From Corticium candelabrum (taxonomy: Eukaryota > Porifera > Homoscleromorpha > Homosclerophorida > Plakinidae): 64,000 nucleotides of DNA. Both the position numbers and the translations under genes were made by a program. The notes below the pieces were generated by a model, which saw only the letters and a list, made by a program, of their open reading frames with translations, was not told the origin of the DNA and searched no databases. Positions 57,401 to 64,000 of this stretch are shown in pieces (positions within the stretch are counted from its first letter, which is position 1; each line of letters starts with the position of its first letter). The stretch covers positions 6,553,036 to 6,617,035 of the forward strand of contig NC_085087.1 of assembly GCF_963422355.1 (NCBI RefSeq), given 5' to 3'.

Positions 57401-58469
57401 ACGGACATTGCCCCAATACTATTTGTTGCTTCAACGTCTATACAATATGTTGTGTTACCATCCAGTCCTGGTATTATGGAACTGCCTCCTTGCTGTGTAA
57501 ATCTAGCATTGTTCGATACCATCCATGTCTTTGAGTTGAGCAATGTAGTTGGAGTATTACTACAACCTTTCCTCCATCTCAGTGTGTACTTGCTGATGTC
57601 ACGTCCACCATTACTGTACACAGTCCACATAACCAGCAAACTGTTATTATTGTTATAACAAGAGGTGGTTACAGACACATCAATTGGACCTGGAGGAGCT
57701 GAAATATACAGAAATACGTGTACATGTCATTTAACAACAAAAATTTGTCACATAACTCACCAAGTACAGTTATTACTTGAGTTGATGTATTACTCCCTAG
57801 TGGATGTTCAGCATATGCCGTTACCATAGCGTTCCAGCTTTTATCAACGGTAAATATGTACTGTATGTGATTGTTCTCATTCACTATGACAGTTCCTATT
57901 GCTTTGTCGAGACTTCCGTTAGATGATGAGAAGAGTACAACACTATTTCGACTCAGACGTATCTCAGTTGCAGCTGGAACTGATGACACGTTGATGACTA
58001 AAGTCCCGTTTCCTTTAAATACAAGTTCATTGCTTGGAATAACACTAAGACTGACACCATCAAAATCTAACAAATGGAACAAGAACAAAATAAAGCAAAA
58101 ACACTATAGAAACTATACTGTATATCAGCAGCTTAGTGTTGATAAATAATTACAAATTTCATTACTTACATTGTACAGTCAGATGTGCTGATGAAGTGAC
58201 TTTGTCAAATTCATTTTTAAGAACACAATCATAACGACCACTTTTGTCCCTTGAAATTGAAGTTATTCTAATAACACTTATTCTTGAACTTGGATCTCGA
58301 GGCTGCTCTTGCTGCTTTTGTACTGTCTGCATGTGACCATCATCGTTGGTAAATATCCAGCTAACAGTGGGTATAGGCGCAGTCAGAGGAAAAATGCAGT
58401 TGAATTCTACAAAGTCTGCACCCTCATTCACAGTATTATCAACAGGAGGAGTTTCCACAGATGGAGCAG
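54489..58469 (-). CDS. Receptor gene C: Ig/FN3 transmembrane receptor, open
   Basis: Exons on the minus strand: 58,170-58,469 (Ig, Cys in EFNCIF and YDCVL); 57,761-58,066 (Ig-like without Cys pair); 57,375-57,698, 56,971-57,297 and 56,607-56,903 (three FN3); 54,489-54,829 (transmembrane VVAGVAAAVVLVIILIIVGV, basic stop-transfer YRKKR, tail, TAG). All are open, phase 1 and GT/AG. The tail has SQMYEDPL, SSAYGVV and SRAYATI; SSAYGVV fits an ITIM-like pattern. The 1.8-kb intron before the last exon holds a truncated extra FN3 exon, a hAT scrap and a G-rich minisatellite. It is nearly the same as gene A in exons, introns and flanks. The first exons (signal, Ig 1) are not found upstream, where 5' flank sequence is duplicated instead. 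Confidence 0.85.
54936..55110. repeat. G-rich minisatellite (GGGGAAGTG-like) in a gene C intron
   Basis: Around 15 loose units built from GTGGGGAAAGTGGGGGAA and GTGGGGTAGTGGGAAAAA. The same place in gene A (about 41,985-42,000) has a single unit (CAGTGGGGAAGTGAGAG), so the array grew after the duplication. Frames across it give a Pro/Thr/Ser repeat on the other strand, which is not a gene. Confidence 0.9.
55226..55530 (-). pseudogene. Extra, truncated copy of the second FN3 exon inside gene C
   Basis: Nearly identical to the FN3 exon at 56,971-57,297, with an intact donor and the CSTRCGQCIC end, but it stops matching at the 5' side just after CNPTLT, so the acceptor and first residues are gone. 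Foreign sequence with a hAT-like scrap follows. It was probably made by unequal crossing over and cannot be spliced in normally. Used by mistake it would add part of an FN3 domain. Confidence 0.75.
55795..55946 (+). pseudogene. hAT transposase C-terminal fragment
   Basis: The frame reads TAEKTFAALRRLKTYLRTAM, then SQARLNHAMSLCVHKTERIR and ends at TAA. ALRRLKTYLR...MSQ-R-N is typical of the C-terminal dimerisation region of hAT transposases. Only about 50 residues remain, upstream sequence is broken, and it lies inside a gene C intron on the opposite strand. Confidence 0.65.
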
Positions 58470-58479
58470 CTACAACCAA

Positions 58480-60015
58480 GCAAACACTTGATATACTGGT
58501 ATTACAACTAGAAGTCTCAATAGTCCAATAGTGAATATTGCAACTCATTACAACAGGAATAAAATTAAACAAGAAAATAAACATCGGATTAGTTGTGATA
58601 TTTCTCGTTAAAACAAATACCTTGTTTCAAGTGTAATGCTAGGTCAAATGCTAAAATTAGGTAAATTTTGGAGTTGCCTGAAGCTTTTACATTCAAATAT
58701 AGCATAGAATGACTATAAAGACAGCGTACCACTACATGTCTTCCTTCCTTGGCATCCTGTTCTTTGACAATATCAAGACAACTATTTCAGCTATAAAGAA
58801 AACGAAACGGGACTTTGTAAAGTCACATGACTTAGCAAGTAGCAATCCTCAAAACGTGTGACTATGTGCGTAGCTGACTGGCTGGATTGCTGGCTGACTA
58901 TGTCCATCATACTCAAGAACGTGCCATGCCCTTAGTTCAGTCCAGTCACAGAGTAATATTTATGATTGACAACCAGATACAATGGACGAACCACCAATCA
59001 GATCCACAAAACATTCACGAGAGAGTTTTTGCCAGAACATTGTAATTCATGTTTGCAATTACCGTATTGTCGCAACTAAAGCCGATCTCAAATAAAAGCC
59101 GAAGATTGAAGACCTCATGCTGCGTACAAGCCGGTCACCCGATCTTTCGTTCAAGACGCACCAAGCGTGTGGTCACGTGCACGTGCAATGACACTGACAG
59201 TGATGATAAAGATTCAGCTGATGCTCTTGAAACTGGCATCTCGTGGTAGTCATGTCTATATATCTTAACAAATCTTGCTTTTTCAAGTGGTATATGGTTG
59301 TCATGTCTATACCTTACCATGTTCGAATGGTCTACAAACCTGTCCTGAATACAAGCCTTGGAATTCAGGCTAATATTTAAGACAGGCTTATATTCAGGAC
59401 AACTTTGTACACCGTTTGAACACAGTAAGGTATAGACATGACAACCATATATAGTTCAATAGTGATTATCGTAGCTCATTACAATAGGAATACAACTAAA
59501 CAAAGAATGAACATTGGATTAGTTGTGATATTTCTCGTTGAAACTAGTAATTTTGCTTCTAGTGAAATGCTAAAATAAGGTAAATTTTGAAGTTGCCTGA
59601 AGCTTTTACATTCAATATAGCATGAAATGACTATAAAGACAGCGTACCATTGCATGCCTTCTTTCCTTGGCATCCTGTTCTTTGTCAATATCAAGACAAC
59701 TATTTCAGGTATAAGCAAGAAAAAAGGGACTTTGTAAAGTCACATGACTTGGCGAATAGCATAGGACAGGTTAACTGACATCTGGTGTTATTATATATAG
59801 CTGGCTGGCTGACTATGTCCGTCACACTCAGGAATGTGCCACTCCCTTAGTTCTGTCCAATCACAGAGCAGCAATTGCAATTAATCACACGTGGCAACCA
59901 GACACAATGGACAAACCACAAATCAAATTCACAAAACATTCATGAAAGACTTCTTGCCAGAACATGTAATTCATGTTTGTGATTGCCAAGTCTTGTGAAA
60001 AAATAAACAGAACTT
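58480..60015. repeat. Two tandem copies of the gene A/C upstream region
   Basis: Bases 58,540-59,055 and 59,452-60,015 both match 45,340-46,000 upstream of gene A (for example GCTTTTACATTCAATATAGC and CATCCTGTTCTTTG). They are separated by an inserted segment (59,056-59,451). This block could carry promoter sequence, but no specific motif was recognised. Confidence 0.7.
59291..59451. repeat. Fold-back with perfect 27-bp arms
   Basis: Arms 59,291-59,317 and 59,425-59,451 are exact inverse copies (TATATGGTTGTCATGTCTAT, then ACCTTAC). Inside is a second hairpin, TGTCCTGAATACAAGCCT ... AGGCTTATATTCAGGACA (59,339-59,402). The flank at 59,050-59,100 resembles repeated TACCGTATTGTCGCAAC elements known from invertebrates. 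Confidence 0.85.
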
Positions 60016-61175
60016 ACAGGCCCGTAGACTGGGAGTTCGGACGAACCACCCACTCAGCCGCGTAGGTCCAATTTCGATCAAATGTACTGGCGCGTACATA
60101 GTATGCAAAACGCGATTAATAAAATTGTAAGAGCACCTACTATGTCATCCTTGTCTCTATTATTTTCACGCAATCCCTACATTTCTCCTCATTATTATAA
60201 AAATGTTTTTAATTGTGGTATCTATATATCTAAAGGAAAGTTCTCTGTGGACGCAGCCAAATAATGTTTGTTCTCTATGTAGTTGCAAACCACTGCTTCT
60301 TTCTGCTCTACCTTCAACACATGACCTTTTCTACTTTTTCTACTTTGAAAAGCAACTGGTGCCCTTTGCGATGGCCGATGCCCTGTACTTTGCTTTGTGC
60401 TGGCGTTCGTCTGTAGGTTGTTACATCACTAAACGTTTGTTCCCTATGCGCTCACAATCTGCTACAATTCTGCACTCCTTCTCTAGCACACGGCCTTTTC
60501 TCACTTTGGAATAGCAACCGGTGCCATTCATGGTGATCTGTGCCCAGTACCAATGCATTGCTAGTGTTCGTCTGTGGATCATTAAAGTTGTCATTGGACC
60601 AGGAAAGAGACAACGAAGCTGCTGACCGGCTTGACACACAAATGTATCGCAAAAGCTTCTTTTAAAACGAGACTGTCGAAATAGCTGCAACAGTGGCATA
60701 GGAAGATGTTCATGAGCAGGGGGTGTACCGTGGATGTCACTATGAGTAAGCAAAAACTACCTTGCTTGGCAGACTGTATAAACAAATTTGCAAGAGTCAC
60801 CGACACAAAATAATTTAATTCTTACACCGAGCGAGGGGAGCTTCATCCCCCCAGCCCAGTGTGCAAGCAAAGACCTGGTCTCTTATAGGGGGTTACACAT
60901 TATCCAGTATTTTGTGTTGTCTCTGCCCAATAAACGAATCGTAAGATGCCCGAAGTGTACACACAGGAATTTGTGCTAATTAACTTAACTGGCCAGGACA
61001 AAGAATGGGATAATTAGCTAGTATATATATATATAAAATTCAAAAAATCAAAAAGACTACGTGACATGTTTGTGATGTAATTGGTCCATTTTGGTGTATT
61101 ACGCAGGCCCTCTTCAGAAGCCAGGCTATACGACCATAATGTAAAATGAATCGCCTATGTGGATTATGACATGTA
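60016..61175. other. Stretch without a supported gene
   Basis: Starts with a block GGCCCGTAGACTGGGAGTTC that could be an element end and holds AT-rich sequence. Open frames on the minus strand at 60,421-60,806 overlap each other and resemble nothing known. Confidence 0.45.
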
Positions 61176-61177
61176 CT

Positions 61178-61549
61178 GTAATACCTCGCATTTAGCTGCA
61201 GGGCTCTTATTATAACATTTTGGTACTATGTGCCTGCGTACAGTGTAGTTAGAGAATAGGGTAGAAGCCATGGAATTCCCTGGAGGATTGCAGACAAAGA
61301 AGATATTCTGATTTGGTTGCTTCCTCCATAGATAAATTTTCAGTAGCGACTGCTCTCATGCATCAGTTAGAAATGCTGCAAACTTTCATAAGAACTGTAA
61401 CTATTAGTAATGTTTTCCTTTGTTTGCAATCCTCCAGGGAATTCCATGGCTTCTACCCTATTCCCTAACCACATTGTACAAAGGCACAAAGGCACATAGC
61501 ACCAAATGTTCTAATAAGAACTCTGCAGCTCAATGCAAGGTAATATGGG
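61178..61549. mobile_element. Large fold-back element, ~120-bp arms
   Basis: The left arm (about 61,180-61,312) and right arm (about 61,427-61,544) are inverse copies, including GGAATTCCCTGGAGGATTGC and GTAGAAGCCATGG. The spacer is about 115 bases. Target duplication is unclear (TAATACC / GGTAAT). Confidence 0.8.
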
Positions 61550-61626
61550 AACCTAATATTACATAACCACAACCAATATTATGTCCCATATGTGGTAACT
61601 CCCGTTACTATACTTTGACAACTACA

Positions 61627-62152
61627 GGGCACTTTCACACACAGGGTTAACTTGGGTTAAATCGGATGAACTTTGGGTTAGACTCCGATTACCCCAGTCG
61701 TGTGAACGCGAGTTTTGTAAACCCAAGTTACCCTGGGCAGAGCTGCCAACTCTCCCACATTGAGTGAGAGACTCCCGCATTTGGGACCCTTCTCCTGCCT
61801 ACCCACATTTGGCATCAAATCTCCCATATTCTGACCATTGGTGGGCGTGCCTGTTCTGTGTAACCATACCCTTAATTAACTAAGCTAGTACACACTTGAT
61901 ATCCGGATATTAATGTCTCTGTACCAGCTCCTCTCTCCATCCGGCTCTTTCATACTTGATTGGTCACAATCAGAGTCTCTGGGTTACAATATTGACATAA
62001 AAGGAGGAGTCGGTCCGGCAAAACTGTCCGAAAGTGGAAAAGGGAGAGAGGGGCTGGCTATCCTAGACTACCGAGGAGTTGTACATTGCTGGAAAAGCGA
62101 TCGAAGAAGGCCAGAGAATCTAAAACATCCAAACTAGCAGTGAGAATATTAA

Positions 62153-62199
<47 letters not shown>

Positions 62200-62870
62200 T
62201 TCGTTCATGGATTTAGTCTACGCTTATGTTTTAATAACAGGCAGTGTTTTACATTTGCTGCAGTTTGCTTATTTAATTAAGTTAAGTGTACTGTAATTAA
62301 TTAATCAATTAATTAATAGCTTCCACTCCAACCGAGCATACAAATATTTAAATTTTGATAATTGTATATTATATATATATATATTCAACATTTATTACAA
62401 TATAAAATTTAATGATATTAATGCAATTGTAGGTGTGTCAAAGAATTTTAAAACTGCCGCATTCTCCCGCATTTTTCCTGCAAACTCAGGCATTTTGATT
62501 CAGCTAGGTTGGCAGGTCTGCCTGAGTTAAGACTGGGCTTAAACAAACAAGGGTTAAGCTAACCCTGGTTCCTGAGTAGGGTTAACCGGGTTAAAACGGG
62601 TTAGCAAAGACAAGTCCTAATATACGCAAAAACACCCTTAGAATCGATGGCGTTAAAAGTCCAAATGGCTTCTCCTTCTCGTGTTCTGCTATCGGCGTTA
62701 CTGCTTTCCTATTCTCAAGCAGAAACTTCAAGTAATCGATGTATTCCCTCTACTCTAGATCTTCTGCATCTAATTACCAGCGTTCTACAAGTGAACGTAA
62801 GTTGGGTAGAGTAGGGTTAGCATAACTCTACCCGAGTTAACCTGAGTTAACCCTGTGTGTGAAAGCACCC
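61627..62870. mobile_element. Harbinger-like MITE, 1.24 kb, ACA duplication
   Basis: The left GGGCACTTTCACACACAGGG and inverted right GGGTGCTTTCACACACAGGG continue into GTTAACT repeats. ACA flanks both (61,624-61,626; 62,871-62,873), and the duplicated region near gene A shows the empty site GACTACAGACTATTT (46,123-46,137). Inside are (TA)n tracts at 62,155-62,198 and 62,370-62,384 and no recognised gene. Confidence 0.85.
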
Positions 62871-62873
62871 ACA

Positions 62874-63527
62874 GACTATTTCCAAACATGTAAAACAACA
62901 GTTGCACGCTTTGTACGATTTTAGACAGATTTTACAAGTAGTGTGCTTCAAAGAAAATAGCGTCTAAATTTGTAATTCTTTGCAACAATCCTAATGTGGT
63001 TTTCAGAAGGCTCATAGCTATGGAAGCAAGGGTGTAAACACAACTTCGGTTAACAGTTAATAGCCAATAACAAGAAAGCATAAATAAACTTTTTGGTGCA
63101 CGAGAACAAGCTGCCCTACTTAGTGTTCCAAATATGGCAGACATAGTCATCACCTTGGCAACTCCACAAAATTTTCAGTTGCCAAAAAGTTTAGGAATGT
63201 TACTATATATTTCATAAATATCAAATTGTGATACTGATTGTTCTGGTAAGTAAACGATATCTCAGGACCACAGAGGCGCCACCCCCAGCCCAACATGAGC
63301 AATTTCACTATTCTACTCTACAGCATTAAAACAAAAATTCACTCGGTCCACCATAACTTGAGTGACTTTATGGCAACCTCGCTGAAATAATTAGTCGTCA
63401 CATGAACTCAGTTAGTCGTCAAATGACAACTTAACGACCACTTTTCAAACACTGCGTACTGTTCAGTGCTATACGCTTCTTAGTTTGAAAAGTGTCCAAG
63501 TTGTGTCCAGATTAAGTCTTAATTTGT
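62874..63527. other. Stretch without recognised content
   Basis: The 73-codon minus-strand frame at 62,932-63,153 has no recognisable domain. Nothing else was identified. Confidence 0.45.
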
Positions 63528-64000
63528 TAATAGTTAATTTTAAATGCCCTCATTTTCATCATTTCAGTACAATTATGCTTATTGCCATCATTTAAAATCA
63601 ATGATATAACATTCACGGGTAAAACACGTGTAATTTCCATGTATAGTTCTAGTCTAAGTCTCTTGTGAATGTGTACAGGTCTGCTCTAATGAACCGCAAA
63701 GCTATAATCAGAAACATCAACGTGTAACACTGCCACACAGGTATGAGAATCTATAAAATTAATTGTATGCTGTTCACACACTAGCACTTAATTGTAACCA
63801 GGCCAACATGCACTGCCCATGCAGGACTGACTTGGTATATTTGTTATGTGAACACAGGCTAAACCACGACAAGCAGTGCTGAGGTAGCCCACAAATTTGT
63901 CAGACTGGCTTGTTTTAGCAAACACAGCCAAACTGTGCTGAAGGCCGCTCATGAATATTATAGCATTAGAGCATATGATTGAAACATCAAACTGTGTATC
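63528..64000. repeat. R1 repeat, third copy (cut by window end)
   Basis: Matches 12,442-12,900 in the same orientation with small indels, starting at aatagttaattt. The rest lies beyond the window. Confidence 0.85.

Overview
The window is eukaryotic and animal. Coding exons are short and bounded by GT/AG introns of roughly 60 to 800 bases. Ig and fibronectin-III (FN3) transmembrane receptors are present, and most of the rest is layered transposable elements: a tyrosine-recombinase retrotransposon, a LINE, a Ginger-like integrase gene, and many short inverted-repeat elements (MITEs). I infer an early-branching invertebrate, most likely a sponge, from receptor style and element content. That is an inference, not a species identification.

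Layout, bases 1-17,200. A DIRS/PAT-type tyrosine-recombinase (YR) retrotransposon occupies about 1,112-12,444. It has the diagnostic split direct repeats (A1 at the left; B1-A2-B2 at the right) and degraded gag, RT, RNase H and recombinase genes. A second element, 5,429-10,949, sits inside the recombinase gene. It has matching terminal inverted repeats and a 3-bp TAT target duplication, and it carries two opposite-strand ORFs of a zinc-binding/CXC-domain family plus a nested MITE. Parts of a 1.6-kb repeat (R1) flank the retrotransposon. The second R1 copy holds a Jockey/CR1-like LINE; a third R1 copy starts at 63,528. Another decayed element fragment lies at 16,370-17,100.

Bases 17,500-35,300 are mostly non-coding. 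They hold two tandem signal-peptide exons (17.7-18.0 kb), one orphan Ig exon (22.8-23.1 kb, minus strand), many MITEs, a ZAD-like zinc-finger gene split by nested insertions (31.3-33.3 kb), and a broken RecQ-like helicase piece. Bases 35,625-39,578 hold an intron-containing Ginger/gypsy-type integrase gene fused to a Ulp1-like protease and a PHD-like finger, inactivated by several lesions.

Bases 41,500-58,500 are the gene-rich part: three paralogous receptors with the same exon plan (Ig, Ig-like, three FN3, then transmembrane plus tyrosine-bearing tail). Gene A (minus, 41,531-46,904) is a pseudogene with at least five lesions. Gene B (plus, 51,108-53,459) and gene C (minus, 54,489-58,469) are open in all exons seen. 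Every junction checked is phase 1. A and C lie in the same orientation and share introns and flanks, so they look like a recent duplication, with older, inverted B between them. Genes B and C are tail to tail. Signal-peptide exons for A, B and C were not found nearby.

Bases 58,500-64,000 contain two copies of the gene A/C upstream region, fold-back elements, a 1.24-kb Harbinger-like MITE and the third R1 copy. No tRNA, rRNA, CRISPR or bacterial-type features were recognised. Coordinates come from reading by eye; exon edges in genes A-C were counted base by base, while repeat edges may be off by a few bases.
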